A DNA stretch of 64,000 nucleotides from Physcomitrium patens (lineage: Eukaryota; Streptophyta; Bryopsida; Funariales; Funariaceae): assembly GCF_000002425.4 (NCBI RefSeq), contig NC_037257.1:16904328-16968327 (forward strand), read 5' to 3'. Under the pieces are notes generated by a model, which saw only the letters and a list, made by a program, of their open reading frames with translations, made no database searches and was not told the DNA's origin. Positions 52,507-64,000 of the stretch are shown here, in pieces (position 1 is the first letter of the stretch; the number at the start of each line of letters is the position of its first letter). The position numbers and the translations under genes are program-made.

Positions 52507-53060
52507 TGACAATATTAGGGCATAATAAAAAAAATTATCTCAAATAGCCAAAGTCCTATCCGTAATATTTTATCTACCAAACACCAACTTCTAATGATAT
52601 TGGTGGATTTCTTTTTTTATTATTAAAGTAAATTCAGAATCTTTTTTCAGTGTAGACATAAACTTTGAGCCTTTCTAAATTATCTAATTAAAAATTTGTT
52701 ACAACACCATAACATTACTAAATCCTCAAATGGCACAACACTAAAATACAAAGAAGTTGATGCAAGAGAGAATATAGTTTGAATCCTAAAGTGGTTGATA
52801 GAGTTGTAGCTAATAATGTCTTTATAATGTGAAATGTGTGATGTATGAAGATATTGTGAGTTAAATACAATACTGTAAATGCCGACTACAACATGATCTG
52901 TACATAATAGACCTAATTAAATTTCATCCAAATTATAAAATTTCATAGGATCACTTTCATCCAAATTAATACTTAGCAAGGTGGATTCATTGAAAAGGAG
53001 AGCACTTACTAGAGTATTTTTTGTTTTTTGTTTTTTTTTTAGGTAGTGCAATTTCCTCCA
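52507..53060. other. AT-rich DNA right of repeat F
   Basis: No gene or element part recognised. The AT-rich zone ends at about 53050, where GC rises sharply. Confidence 0.5.
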
Positions 53061-53466
53061 CACATGCGATTTTAACACTTATCGGTGTAACATATATCCA
53101 GGGTATACTGTACAACAAATTCGCAGCTTTGTGGCACTCGTGTGATGTAAATCCTTAAATTTCACGCAGAAATAATAACTCGTGTTCTCTCCTACTTCAA
53201 GTTTCAGATTGCGAGAATTCGCAGTAGTGCGCATAAAAAGCTTCGCGTAATCCAGTGAAATGAGACAACAAGGTGAGGCGGCTTGTAGTTTACCAGTAGG
53301 AGCCAATTTGCGTAGGGAACAGAATGCCGAGAGGATGAGGATGCGAAAGGTAGTCGCGGGATTCGAGTGCCTGAATGTCATACGCTTCGATTTTTACTCC
53401 AATTCCGAACCAAGAGAATCCTTCGAGCCCTGCAAGGTCGGTTTGCGCCCACCTTTCGTCAATGGC

Positions 53467-53990
53467 TCACTCTCTCGCTCCCTTCCTCTTCTGCTCAACC
53501 GGCTTCTTTTCATCCTTCTCGGAGGAGGTCACGACTTGAAGTGTGTCGTCCTTCCCTGCCACCAATTTCGTAGCATTCCCAAGCGCCTTAATAAGAAAAT
53601 CTAGCCACTTCTCATCCATCACCAGCAAGTCTTTCAACTTATCCAGGTGGATGGGAAGGCCTTCACATCGACCTTCAAGATGTTCACACAGGAGCACGAA
53701 ATGTCCCTCTCTACAAATTGGTGGCACCACACAAGATATTTCTCGTCCTTCGCCATCAAATCTTCGAGCTCATCCACGCGCGTGGAAACCTTCGAGACGA
53801 CGGCGGGGGCCACACAGGAGCACCGAATCTCCAACGTGTCCGCCTCCATCAAGTTGAGCACGTTCGTCTCAATCGGGCAACCTCATGGGCGGTTACCGTA
53901 ATAGCCTGGGCCCCAACATTAAAGATCCTCTTGCTCAGGGTAATGAAGACCATGCAAAATTCAAAACAAACTCCTCAACTTCCAGACAGC
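53467..53990 (-). pseudogene. Unrecognised lysine-rich coding region with an internal duplication
   Basis: On the minus strand, protein-like sequence runs from about 53950 to 53470 in more than one frame. Upstream it reads GAQAITVTAHEVARL, then MEADTLEIRCSCVAPAVV and RVDELEDLMAKDEKYLVW. Downstream, in another frame, it reads LDKLKDLLVMDEKWLDFLIK and ends with a charged tail (EKDEKKPVEQKRKGARE). The two (D)(E/K)L(E/K)DL...DEK(Y/W)L segments are about 110-120 bp apart, and each is preceded by similar sequence, so they look like an internal duplication with coiled-coil character. No family recognised. Frame changes suggest decay, or exon boundaries I cannot see. Confidence 0.35.
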
Positions 53991-54059
53991 TATGGACAGT
54001 TTTCCTCGAAGGGTAATAAAAGCACTTGCTTCCAAGCGGGAGCCAACGTTTCGTAATCC

Positions 54060-56700
54060 CTTCCATCTACAACAATTAAATGCTTCAATTCTTCGGCAGG
54101 GTGGTTGCTGGTTACAGGTTTATGGAGTCGCTGTGACGTGCTTCAACGACATGTACGACATTTGTCAAGTAAGACAGATTGGCAGCATGATGCACAGATC
54201 ATAATGTGTACAAGATACTGTCACTTGTCTTCCTTTTTCATAGTACCGATCGGTGCTTTATTGCGTTGATCCAATGAGCAGTGAGTCCCTCGTTAGACTG
54301 TCGTGACTTCGTACCGTCCTTTGCTCTTACTTTTGAAGCTTATTGGCGTTTGTTGTATGGAACATGTTTGCAGATTGTGTCCACAGCGTTCCCTCTCAAT
54401 CAAACTCAGAAGGCAACAACGTGAGTAGTTTAAAAAACTAGTTGAAAAAACTTTTGATAGTTTTACTTTCCACCGAGGAATGACCATAGTGGAGATGTGA
54501 GAATCTGTTCGTGTACGTCCACCCACTGAAATGCGCACAAGATGAGTCTTGATTGAACTCTTCTGCCTTCAGCCATACTAAAGGTTTGCGATCTTCCACG
54601 TGGGGGAAATTCCTACAATAAATCACCATCCTTAAATGCAAAAATATAAAACCCACAGCACTCATTTGTGTGAAGTGTTCAAAGTTCTCCTTGCGCATTG
54701 TCGCCAATTCTCGATTTCCCCACTTAACTACGCATGCCAAGACTGTTACGGACTTTACTGTCTCTAACTACCTGGTCGATTCAAGGCATAAACCGAGGCC
54801 TTTCGGCATCACGAATACAGGAACAAGGTAGAGACGGTGGCTCTTTCCAGCCCACAACAAATGACCACGATCCAAGTGCTCTCCTCAAAGCTCGTTTCAA
54901 AGGCTTGTTTGCGTCGGATCTAAGTCCGAAAAGGGCGAGATGTAAGCTTGTGAGAACCATCTCTTCCAGCCCTTCATTGCTGACACAAAAACAATGTGCA
55001 CCAAACATTTACCTGGAGGCTGCAGGAATGTAATAAACTCTACAGCCTCTTTACCCTGCTCGTGCCTTAAATTATAGCAAGAGCAGATGAATTGTGTGGA
55101 TAGCGCAACAGCTGCTGCTGCGTCGAATACGCCAAGCCCTAATTCTGAAGCACCAGATCCTTCTCTGTCAAGAAATTTAAGATGAAACAACAACCTCCCA
55201 TGCATGAACTGGCCATGAATCAGTTCATACCTGAAGATTTTCATGTTGTTTATTATTATTTTTCTTAGAAATATAGGTGTAATAATCTCGTCCAACGCAA
55301 CTGTTCATGCTAAGCTCGTTTCACTGAATGCGTCTAGAATGTCTTCAAGGCTCTCAATAAATTATGTTATTTGTCGTGATAATGTCCTAATTGGCAGGAT
55401 CCATGGAAATCAACCGCTAAGTTATTCGGCGTGCTAGCCACCGTAAATTCAGAAAGAGAGGAATCTCATACAGTTGTACTCTGCCTCCTCTACTTCTCCT
55501 GCCAAATAGAAAATCAAAGGCCAATTATTATCCATTTATTTGTAAAAACAAAATTCAGCAAACAAACCAAAGAAACGGTGGCAGGTTCCGGGGCGGCGTT
55601 TGTTTGGACAACAGTTCTTCTAGCTTCTTTGTCGGGCTACTCTCCTTGAGAATCTGCAACATCGGTATTGTGTGAACTCCCGTCGCCATCAAGCTCATGA
55701 CCAATTTCCCTATTGGCGTAAGCTAGATATGGCGACAGAAGCGATTGAATGAGGCTCATAATTCTCCTCCGGTGTACCCATCACTAACAAGGTAATCATT
55801 GTCAGTTGTATGGAATCCTCTATCGTTCTCCCATTGTGCAAAATGCTTCTGGTGCTGGAACCTTGAAGAACAGGTGCTGGGCGGACGGCGTCAAGCAGCA
55901 GGAAGCAGTGATTGGTGCAGGACTGATTCCTGGCTTGTGGAGCTGGGGCCTTGTGGAAGTACCACCACGCCCTGGCTTTTGCTGAGTCATGGGGAAAAAC
56001 AAACACACAGGCCGTCCTGCCTCTCTCATTCTGCTCGCTGGGGGAGTTTGTTCCCCAGCCGTGGTCGTCAGGCAACTCGTGGCTCCCCATGCATACTTGG
56101 ATCGATGAGAAATGCTGCGATCTCTCATTACTTCTCAAAAATAGGGTGCACTTTCTCTCATTCTGATTCTAGAGTCTTCTCCTCACCAATCCCGACGTTT
56201 TGGGGCGGTTTCTGAATCCATGGTTTTACAAGACAAACAATGGGGACAAAAGCCTATGTTCATTCTAAAACTTCCCGTCCAGAGGACGAATTGTTATCCT
56301 GTTTTGCCTTGAACCCTATTCAATGATCAAATATTCTTGTGAAACAGAAGAAAAAAACGAATATGTCAGAGTGAAACGAAGCATTCTAAGCACGGCCCGC
56401 GGTAAAGATGGAGTTCATCTATGAGAGGTGGAAGGGGAGGGGGGGGGGGTGGTGTGCTCTCCCATGGATTGTCAGGAATTTTTTCACACGTTTTGTGGGG
56501 TACGGCATCACCTAATTTTGCATCCTCTCTGACTGAAAGCTTCGTGAGGTTTGATGGCGTGCTAGCTTGTTGGAAGAAGTCTCGGAGAGCCCACATGCTT
56601 CGAGGGTTTCGTTTGAGTGGAACCTTTGGGGTCATTTGAGCCCTTGAGTCTCTTTCTCTCTAGCTTGTAGGCTCTCTTTTTCCACACCCACCACGGCGCT
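54060..56700. other. GC-richer island without an assigned gene
   Basis: Clearly higher GC than the flanks, so probably genic in origin. Minus-strand open stretches at about 56635-56366 (polyproline; ATG at 56635), 56138-55710, 55295-54897 (GSGASELGLGVFDAAAAVAL) and 54740-54438 could be exons of one minus-strand gene with the piece at 53.5-54.0 kb. No motif lets me name it and I cannot confirm splice sites. A G-run is at about 56440-56450. Confidence 0.35.
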
Positions 56701-58040
56701 CTCACCAACTGCGCTGCGATTTAGCACTTAAAAATGAAGCCCCACATGTCCTATCCCAGTCAGACTCTTCCGTGTAATATCCCGTGGAATTATCGGATGA
56801 GTGTTCGCTATCAACCAATCTTCAGAATTATTGTAGCTTTGTAACCGGTTTTTGCAACAATATTCAAATGCATTTACCTATTGTAGGTTTGTAGTCGGTT
56901 TAGCTATAAGTAGCAAGACCCTTGATGAATTGCAACTAATTTTATAGTAATCATTTGATTTGTTGATGTTGTTATGTTAATATGTCTTACAATGCTGATT
57001 TAGGTTTATAAAAAGAATTTTGTTATTGTTTCGATTTCTTTCGAAAGAAGTATGAGAAAGAGAGTTAGTTTACTTTTTGCTTGTATTATGGTATGGCAGA
57101 AGTTAGGATATCCATTGAGTAGAAGTGACAATCTTTTTGCTTTTACCATAACCTTCAAGAAATAAGCTTTTTTTTCGTGAATCAAAATGTTGCCAAAGTA
57201 TTGTGGAGATTGCATCTATTGGTATAGCTCCAATTCTTGCCCAACTTTCATTTGGCTCCAAATGCATTTGGTTATTGGACCACCTTCCATTTCAAAGATG
57301 TACTTTAATTTCTTTTTTATAGAACACATCTTCCTTATTAGACCCACATTTCCATCATCCCTTCAAAGTAATCACATCTTTGTTTACATCTTCCAATGCA
57401 CCTTTTTGCCATTTTTTTTCTTTCTTTGCCTTATATTTTAGCCTATATGTTGTTTCCTATCATTATCCACCTATTATTGTTTAGTCATTATGCTATCTAT
57501 ATTTGTACTTTTGCTTGTTGTTCAATTGGTTTGTTTGTGTATTTGCTCAATCGATTGAATTTTAATCAAGATTATTGTGGAGGTTGCAAAATTTTCCAAA
57601 ATTATAGATTTGAGGCTTAAGTAATTCAACACATCAATTTTCATATTGGAGTTGCTAAACAAGAAGCTTCCAACCTCTTTTGGTGCATTTTTTTGTACTT
57701 GAGTGATTTAGGATGTCTAATTTTGCACTTATAATCATCTTTTGGTTTAAGATGCTTACAATTATGGCTAATGTGTAACCAATTATATAATATAGCTTTA
57801 TTTTTAAAATACCTATTATTCTTTTTCTTGCTAAATTTAAAAATAGCCAAACTTGGATGTGAATAAGTTATCAATTATATAACTATGTATAATATTTTAG
57901 ATCATTTTCAAATCATACATGTTTCAATCTTAATTATAGTAATTAGCATTACAAAAATTGTTGCCTTGCTTGCATGTCCTTCTTCCAAAATTTTTGACCA
58001 CATCAAGCTATTGTCAAAAGAATTGTGTTAAGAAAGATCT
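56700..58040. other. AT-rich DNA upstream of the eIF1 pseudogene
   Basis: GC falls again after about 56800. Open stretches here are T-rich and hydrophobic by composition only. I found no convincing copy of eIF1 exon 1. Confidence 0.45.
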
Positions 58041-58044
58041 TATT

Positions 58045-58327
58045 GTCAAATTGGTATGTAGATCCATTTGGAGAAGCAAATATTGAAAACAGTATGATAG
58101 GTTCCAAAAAGAGTAGTTGTATACATATCAAGGTGTAACAATAGAATGAATAAAAGAGCTTAACAATCATTTAAGGATTGGAAAGGGAATTTAATTATGA
58201 TAAGATTTTGAATGATTTGAAGAAAGAATTTTGCTATAACAAAGTGGTAGTGTAGAATCCAAAGTTGATTTAGGTCATTTAGCAATATAGTAGCTATCAA
58301 AAGAATATCTCCAACTTTCTTGTCTAA
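58045..58327 (+). pseudogene. eIF1 pseudogene (exon 2 plus the end of intron 1)
   Basis: 58062-58327 aligns over all 266 bp of exon 2 of the eIF1 gene (62070-62335) without any indel. The homology continues upstream into the last bases of intron 1, including the AG acceptor, so this is a genomic duplicate and not a processed copy. By hand about 66 transitions and 7 transversions separate the two. About 60 of the transitions read as G-to-A or C-to-T in the pseudogene. Many CAG, CAA, CGA and CGG codons became stops. The exon/intron junction after exon 2 is decayed and exons 1 and 3 are not recognisable. An LTR fragment follows 93 bp downstream. Confidence 0.9.
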
Positions 58328-58419
58328 GTATGTTTTATCTTGGATCATTTCTTATCAATATGTTTTTATAGTCTATTAACAAAGACTTTAGAAGCTACAA
58401 CATACACTTTAAGTACTTG

Positions 58420-58740
58420 TATCATAGACATATATATATTTATTCCAATAATTACCTAAAAAATATAAATAGGTAGAAACAAATAAAAATAAATTAATTT
58501 GATAATAGCTTGTAGAAATACATCCTAGAAGCTTCATAGATGCAATTTCATCTTTATACATGTCTATAGGTGATTGTTAAGTTGAACACTTTGACAACAA
58601 GTTAGCCAAGTATTGTACATATTGATAGCTTGTGGTATAAGCTAACCATGTGACATATATATAGGAACTTGTCTTGCAAGTTAAGACACATATTAGAAGT
58701 CCTATAGAACGTTGGTATATAGTTCTTAATTACATAGTGC
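58420..58740 (+). mobile_element. LTR fragment of the A/C/D/G family
   Basis: Starts TATCATAGACATATATA, like the LTR starts of element D, and follows the U3 of that LTR up to the segment just before its TATA box (ttaattacatagt). The rest of the LTR and any internal region are absent. Diverged, so old. Confidence 0.7.
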
Positions 58741-60050
58741 AATGACTCTTCTAACATTATTTATGTCTAAGAGAGTATCCTTGTAACTACTATGTATTTT
58801 TTTTTCTTCCATGTACAAAGATTTAGTAAATTATTATAATATATAAAATCTATAGATAATTATGGTATATATATAGATATCTATTGGATATATTTTTGTA
58901 TATATTGAAGTCAAACGGGTTATGAATGTTGGGATCGATACTATGAGAATTGAATAATGGTGTTATGTGATAAATTGAAATCAAAATTTTCATTATTATT
59001 GAGCTATTTTTTTATCTATTGTCAAATTGATAAGTTAATGATGCAAACATGATATTTTCTAGTATCTACTATCATCTAATTGTATAAGAGTGATTTACAT
59101 ACATGTGTATATCACACATGGATGCAATTATTTCTTGCATTTTATTTGGAGCTAATAGCCTATTCTCTATATCTAGTATAATTACATGGTAATTCTTCAC
59201 TTGATTTTCTATGTGATAAGCTTGAATTGGAATTAGATCAATATGATCAATTTATTCTTAATAAAGTGACAAAATTCATATTGATTAATCTATAAATTAA
59301 TTATTTACTTTACTTTCAAGATATTCTTTTCATATAATTTATTAAATATTTTCAATAACATACTTCTAATAGTTTTTTTGCAACAACATACATTTGGTCT
59401 GCATTTGAGTAGAAAATTCTTATGCTTAAAATGGCAATGAATCACTTCTAATAGAAAAACTGCTATTCCTTAGTATTTGCATCAATAATCAAAATTCGAA
59501 TGATGAAAAATATTTAATAAAAATAAAATTCTTTCTTTGTAGAATGAAACAAGTTCCATCTCTTATTATTATTAACTATCAATTGGTAAGATCACTAGCT
59601 TAGTCTTTGTCATTCGTGCACCTTTTATTGCTTGTAGAAGGAGACACTTCTTAAAGTTGGAATTTGAATCACCAATGTAGATATTTTTGTTCTAGTTTAG
59701 TTAATTTAATACTAAAAATGTGATGTCTCCAATTTCTTGACTTCATAAGGAATCAAAAAAATATTGTAATTCTTTAACAATAATATTAATAACATGCCTA
59801 GTTTTATTAGAAATTGTAATATATTTAAGAATGTTTTGTTTTGTTAACAATACTTTGATTATTGGTGGAAATGTGGAAGAATAAAAACACCTTCATTGTT
59901 TCATGCATGCTGTTGATACAATTAAGAATGTTTTTATTCCATTACCAATTGCTAAGGACACTAGCATCCAACTTGCAAGCACATCCCAAGCTTTTCAACC
60001 AACTTGAGAAGTTTCTTTTATACATATTGTTAGCTTTTGTGGGTGCTAAA
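58741..60050. other. AT-rich DNA
   Basis: No gene or repeat end recognised. Confidence 0.45.
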
Positions 60051-60410
60051 GGGTAGCACGCCTAAAAGCCCCAAAGCCGTGGGACCACAAGAACTTTACC
60101 AAATCAACATAAGTGATGAACGTCATGGATGAATAAGGTTCGTCGACGGTAAGTAATATCTATCCGTTGGTGGTTTGCCATGTGGCATGATCGCTCCATA
60201 TGGGGAAGTCCTTTATAGTAACGTCGCCTGATTCCAGCCAATCCAGATCTAGCTGAGTCAACACCTCGAACCTATTGAAATTCGATGAATGTTTCATACG
60301 AATGCGGCCCATCCTTTGGAGCATTCATTGTTGTTTCTTCAAAACTGCCCGCTTTAAAGTCCTGGGCATCAGCTTATTTAGGGTTTTTCTTTTCATTTAG
60401 CTTTTAATTA
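60051..60410. other. GC-richer patch with promoter-like motifs
   Basis: A short rise in GC with a GGCCCA site-II-type motif (near 60306) and TTTAGGGTTT, a telobox-type motif, near 60378. Both are common in promoters of plant translation genes. No ORF accompanies it. It could be a remnant promoter or a distal element of eIF1. Confidence 0.3.
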
Positions 60411-60654
60411 TTTATTTCCACCAATTTTATCACAATTGATGTAGCATTCAAAGGATGGAACACTATTACTTTGAATTTGTAACAAAAACTGCCTCTTTTC
60501 CAACTATTGCGTTACTGAAATTAAGAGAAGCGCAAATACACGCTTCCATAATTTTACAAGTGCATCCATTTGTATATATAGATATATACACACACAGATA
60601 TATTGAGTAGATTTTTGAAACTCAATAGTAATACATTTGCAACAGTTAATTGCA

Positions 60655-60690
60655 AAACAAAACAAACAAACAAACAAACAAACAAATAAA
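60655..60690. repeat. (AAAC)n microsatellite
   Basis: About seven to eight units of a CAAA/AAAC tetranucleotide. Confidence 0.9.
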
Positions 60691-61175
60691 AAGAAGAAGA
60701 ATAGAAGGCTGTCAAAAACATTATTTTTATATTCAAATCAAAATTTTATCCCTCTGTAAATTCCCTATTAAATTATTATAAATATTTCATACCATGTAAC
60801 AATTAAGAAATTCCCGAATCTTGTACTGGGAATTTCTTACATTTCTAAGTACATGTTCAGAATGGTCGACCAATACTAAAACAATTCAGAAAAGTAATTA
60901 AATTGTTGTATCTACCCAAACAACTAGACATACATGTAAACACACACACACACTGGGGTGGTAATAAAATATTATATTAAAAGCAAACTGGTAAACTAAT
61001 ATAGTATTAAACTGTAAGTGGACAGAATCCAAGGGTCAAGTGCAGACATTTGAAATATCCTGATGAAGGGCAGCCCGTAAAAGAAAAATCGGTCCAGAGT
61101 ATCAAGCAACGCCATGCCCTGTCTCTGGTCGACGGTTTCGTCTGGAACATGGACCGCTGCTGCTGGGAACCCACG

Positions 61176-61261
61176 GGCCCACTCCTGACCCGGCCTACTC
61201 AACCCGGCCCAGCCCGAGCAAAATCGGGTGGATATGAGGACGGCGCCCCCCGCTTAGCCCA
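61176..61261 (+). promoter_or_regulatory. Site-II-type motifs upstream of eIF1
   Basis: GGCCCA at 61176-61181 and 61206-61211 and AGCCCA at 61256-61261 are inverse forms of TGGGCY, the site II element typical of plant ribosomal and translation-factor promoters. They lie about 300-380 bp before the start codon. From about 61240 to 61556 no ATG occurs in any forward frame and the sequence is CT-rich, as expected for a leader. Confidence 0.5.
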
Positions 61262-61556
61262 TCGTTGCCCGTCTCGTGCACCGTCGCCTGCTCGTCTCGT
61301 TTCGCGTGCTTGCTCCCTCGCGTTTCGCTGCCCTCCAAATCTTGTTGCCGTTGCCGATTTCGACTTCTGCACTTATTTCTGCTCCCATCACGCACACTGC
61401 ATTTTGCTGCTTCCGTGTCGAGCGTGCTCTGGGTCGGCGTTTCTCGGGATCGGTTACTCTCGCGGCGGGTTTGGAATCAGGGTTACGCCCGAGGTCGCAA
61501 CGCTCGCCACAATTGCAGACCCTGTGCAGAAGCGGTCCGAAACCACGTCGGGGTTC

Positions 61557-62765
61557 ATGTTGGAGTTATCGGACACGGAGATTCCGGCCTCTTTTGGTAT
61601 GTTCCACTCCTTGGGTCTGTTGGTAGTTTGAATATGTTTTCTTTGCGGTAGTGGCATCGCCGTCTTCGTGATGATGGCGCCGCGGCGTGGCATGGGGAGG
61701 TTTTTGTTTTAGGGAATGATGTTTGTCTTTCTTGGGGTCGCTTGAGATTGCTGTGATTTATGAAGTTTATTTTTAGATATGTTGTAACCTTGTTTTGTGA
61801 TGGAGTAAGCGGATTTTTGTAAGCGTTCATTATGAAATTAAAGAATAATCGTAGATGCGGGATATTATGATTTGTTCTATTTGTTGGATCCATGCCCTTA
61901 CGATCGTTGTGCATGCCGTTTTTCAATTGACCCCATGTCGGTTTAGTCTAGGCCAGCGGTATATTAGTGACTTTTGCGACACAAGTGTAGCTTCTGTGTG
62001 TCCTCTATTGATTAATGCTCGATATACTTTTGATATTGATGGTAGGTTGGCTGTGAAATTGATGTGCAGATCCATTCGCGGAAGCGAATGTTGAGGACAG
62101 CGGGGTAGGTTCCAAAGGGAGCGGTTATGTGCATGTTAGGGTGCAGCAGCGGAATGGACGAAAGAGCTTGACAACCGTTCAAGGGCTGAAGAAGGAGTTC
62201 AACTACAACAAGATTTTGAAGGATTTGAAGAAAGAGTTTTGCTGCAACGGAGTGGTGGTGCAGGACCCAGAGTTGGGTCAGGTCATTCAGCTGCAGGGTG
62301 ACCAGCGGAAGAATGTCTCCAACTTTCTCGTCCAGGTACTTGTCACTTATGACTGCCTTGCAATGCGTCACGGTTTGAAGCATGCACGTTTGGTATTTAA
62401 CTGTAAAGAATATGTCACCTACCTGATGTGCTCCAGTGAGATAGTGAATAAATTATATTTTGACTCTTTTTGAGGAGAAGTTCTCTTGCTTTTTGAGAAT
62501 TAGACGGGGTTCACGTCCAAATAACTCCAGCGTCTGCTTGAATACTTTCAGTTAGCACTTTTGTGTGTTTGATTCCAGTGTCCGTCATTGGTATATTTAT
62601 CCTGCTTAGGAACTCGAATATAATTAACTATGTGTCCCGATTGATTTGATCCATTTGAGTATTTTTCTTAACACTTTTTTATTCGATACTTTTACTGATT
62701 GATTTATCTTGTCCTCGCAGGCTGGGATTGTGAAGAAGGACCTGATAAAAATTCACGGTTTTTAG
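61557..62765 (+). CDS. EIF1: Translation initiation factor eIF1 (SUI1), three coding exons
   Basis: Coding exons 61557-61596, 62070-62335 and 62721-62765 join, with GT-AG introns, into a 116-residue eIF1. eIF1 binds the 40S P-site region and enforces start-codon selection. Exon 1 gives MLELSDTEIPASF; the codon for D is split across intron 1. Exon 2 gives the SUI1 core: YVHVRVQQRNGRKSL, TTVQGLKKEF, LKKEFCCNG and GQVIQLQGDQRKNV. Exon 3 gives AGIVKKDLIKIHGF and TAG. Length and sequence are typical of the plant protein. The start ATG has T at -3 and T at +4, a poor context, as is usual and regulatory for eIF1 genes across eukaryotes. The frame is open upstream of this ATG, but family alignment and promoter motifs favour 61557. 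It looks intact. A hypermutated copy of exon 2 lies 4 kb upstream. Confidence 0.95.
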
Positions 62766-64000
62766 ACCTGTGGGAGTCTAAGATGCGGTGGTGCTGATAA
62801 TGATATTCGTAACCTCGATGTCTGTAAGGGCACTACCGTGGCTGTAATGCGGCGTGTTTTACAGTATTCGAGAAGCACTCGCAGATCTCTGGAGTTTGCA
62901 GTCATTCTTGGCGGACAGCCTACAAGGCTAATGGTTGCAGCATATCCCAGTGGCTATTCTTTGGTGTGTAGTAAAGCTTGGCGGATAGTAGATCTGGCGT
63001 CGGATAAGATGTACCGCAAACTATGGAGTTTTGTGATTATTACGAAACTATTTGTTGGTTACTGAATATTTTGCATCCGGCTCGAACGTGGATTGTCTTT
63101 CTTACTGTTTTGTTTTAGTTTTGCTGCTAATGTCTAATCATCCTGTTGCTGTCACTTGTCCTGATCAGAAGATTTGATACTTTAAAGCGGTGATCTGTAG
63201 GAAGGTTGCGTTATCTCCTCATAGCGTGTGTTTCTCCATAATATTTGCATTGCCTGTGTTATGAGTAGATGGTGCTTGCTAATGTATGACGTCTACTTCT
63301 ACGAACCTTTTCGTGTTGAATGCATATCAACGTAGAGATGAAGAGCACTTTTGTGTACAACCCGAACCAACTCATTGATTTTCCATCGTTGATGTGATAA
63401 AGATAAAATTTGTATACTGTGAAATTCGCACAAGTGTTTGTCAAGTTGCTTATTCTGTAGTTCTTTGATTTGGGATACCTACTTCGAAACTTATTAGTGG
63501 AACAGGAGAATCCTTTAGAATTATGTTCTAGAATTGGACTGATATGGTGAACTGCAACTTGGAACTACGTAGTACCTCTTCCCAGGATTGAACTTCAATC
63601 TGAGAAAAACAAAATAAGTTGAACTCGGTAATATCTAATTTTAATTTCTGTACCAGATAAGAGACATAAATCATGTCGTGATTGATGTAATGGTGATCAT
63701 GTGTAGAGAAAACTACGTGGAATGAAAGCATCCAACATATTTTGACGAAAAAGATTATTTGCTTTAATCTCATTTGTATATCTATGTATTCAGTTGAGTT
63801 GACAAGACAACAGAGAATGCAAAAACAATTTCTAGGTGAAGAGGTTCTCCAGCAAGAAATGTCTTGTCTGCACCACCTGCTCTCCCGTTTTGGTCCTCGT
63901 TCACTTTGCCCCATTCTATCTTCTCTGTACTTCCTCTCCAAATGGTTTTTTTTTCTCAAATTAGTTTTTAGTTGCACCTTGTTTCTTCTGCAAATCCAAG
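62766..64000. other. 3' region of eIF1 and flank
   Basis: The sequence after TAG is of moderate GC and probably includes the 3' untranslated region. The open stretch at 62838-63065 (+) lacks any family resemblance. A minus-strand open stretch at about 63977-63528 has basic, cysteine-containing sequence that I do not recognise; it could belong to a neighbouring gene beyond the window. Confidence 0.4.

Noticed and set aside
55710-56215. Overlapping long ORFs on both strands at 55.7-56.2 kb
   Set aside because: Up to 142 codons, but several frames are open at once and none has a recognisable motif. Kept only as part of an unassigned GC-richer island.
61050-61556. N-terminal extension of eIF1
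   Set aside because: The frame is open upstream, but the extension is low-complexity, spans the promoter-like motifs and has no counterpart in eIF1 proteins. Family alignment fits the ATG at 61557.
62012-62383. Minus-strand ORF over eIF1 exon 2, and its twin at 58160-58348
   Set aside because: The two resemble each other only because they are the antisense of the eIF1 exon and of its pseudogene.
1-64000. tRNA, rRNA and CRISPR features
   Set aside because: I looked for tRNA T-arm-like GGTTCRANNCC boxes, rRNA-like blocks and regularly spaced repeats. Near matches such as TGTTCGAATCC near 17015 lie inside LTRs and lack a paired A box and cloverleaf.

Overview
The window is a low-GC stretch of a land-plant nuclear genome. 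The two recognisable host genes encode plant-type proteins: a KMS1/VMP1-type endomembrane protein and translation initiation factor eIF1. GC-richer genic islands at the two ends and at about 53.1-56.7 kb sit in very AT-rich DNA packed with Ty3/gypsy LTR retrotransposons. A bryophyte, most likely a moss, fits this composition, but the species is an inference from composition and protein type only.

Layout. 1-1.0 kb is AT-rich intergenic DNA. 1.0-4.8 kb holds an uninterrupted KMS1/VMP1 gene with its GC-rich leader and 3' flank. 4.9-7.1 kb holds decayed coding-like sequence on the minus strand that I do not recognise. 7.1-12.5 kb is featureless AT-rich DNA. 12.5-52.5 kb is a nest of retroelements. 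Element E (12488-17082, +) has a tRNA-type primer site. Elements A (18573-27133, -), G (28072-38456, -), B (30521-37061, +, inside G), D (38721-43759, +) and C (45326-51687, -) are related Ty3/gypsy elements; B and C, at least, carry a chromodomain. C sits inside an older repeat F. A contains a solo LTR and a long LTR-like insert. A decayed Tc1-type DNA transposon lies between A and G. 53.1-56.7 kb is a GC-richer island with unassigned, possibly decayed, minus-strand coding sequence. 58.06-58.33 kb is an eIF1 pseudogene, followed by an LTR fragment. 61.0-63.1 kb is the intact eIF1 gene with three coding exons.

Main observation. In elements B, C and D, 11 nt starting 31-32 bp downstream of the LTR TATA box (the expected 5' end of the transcript) are perfectly complementary to 11 nt that start 2 nt after the 5' LTR. 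B has a different 11-nt sequence from C and D, and both partners have changed together. This is the arrangement of self-primed retrotransposons of the Tf1/sushi type and argues that this plant chromovirus family primes reverse transcription with its own RNA 5' end. Other notable items are a covarying inverted repeat across that start site, an array of GCGGATTA modules in the leader, perfect heat-shock elements in the LTR of the youngest element, an accessory ORF downstream of the chromodomain, an eIF1 duplicate altered almost only by G-to-A and C-to-T changes without any indel, and a Tc1-type transposon fossil.

Limits: no searches were run. Alignments, counts and ages are by hand. Retroelements are described as fossils, with approximate domain positions.
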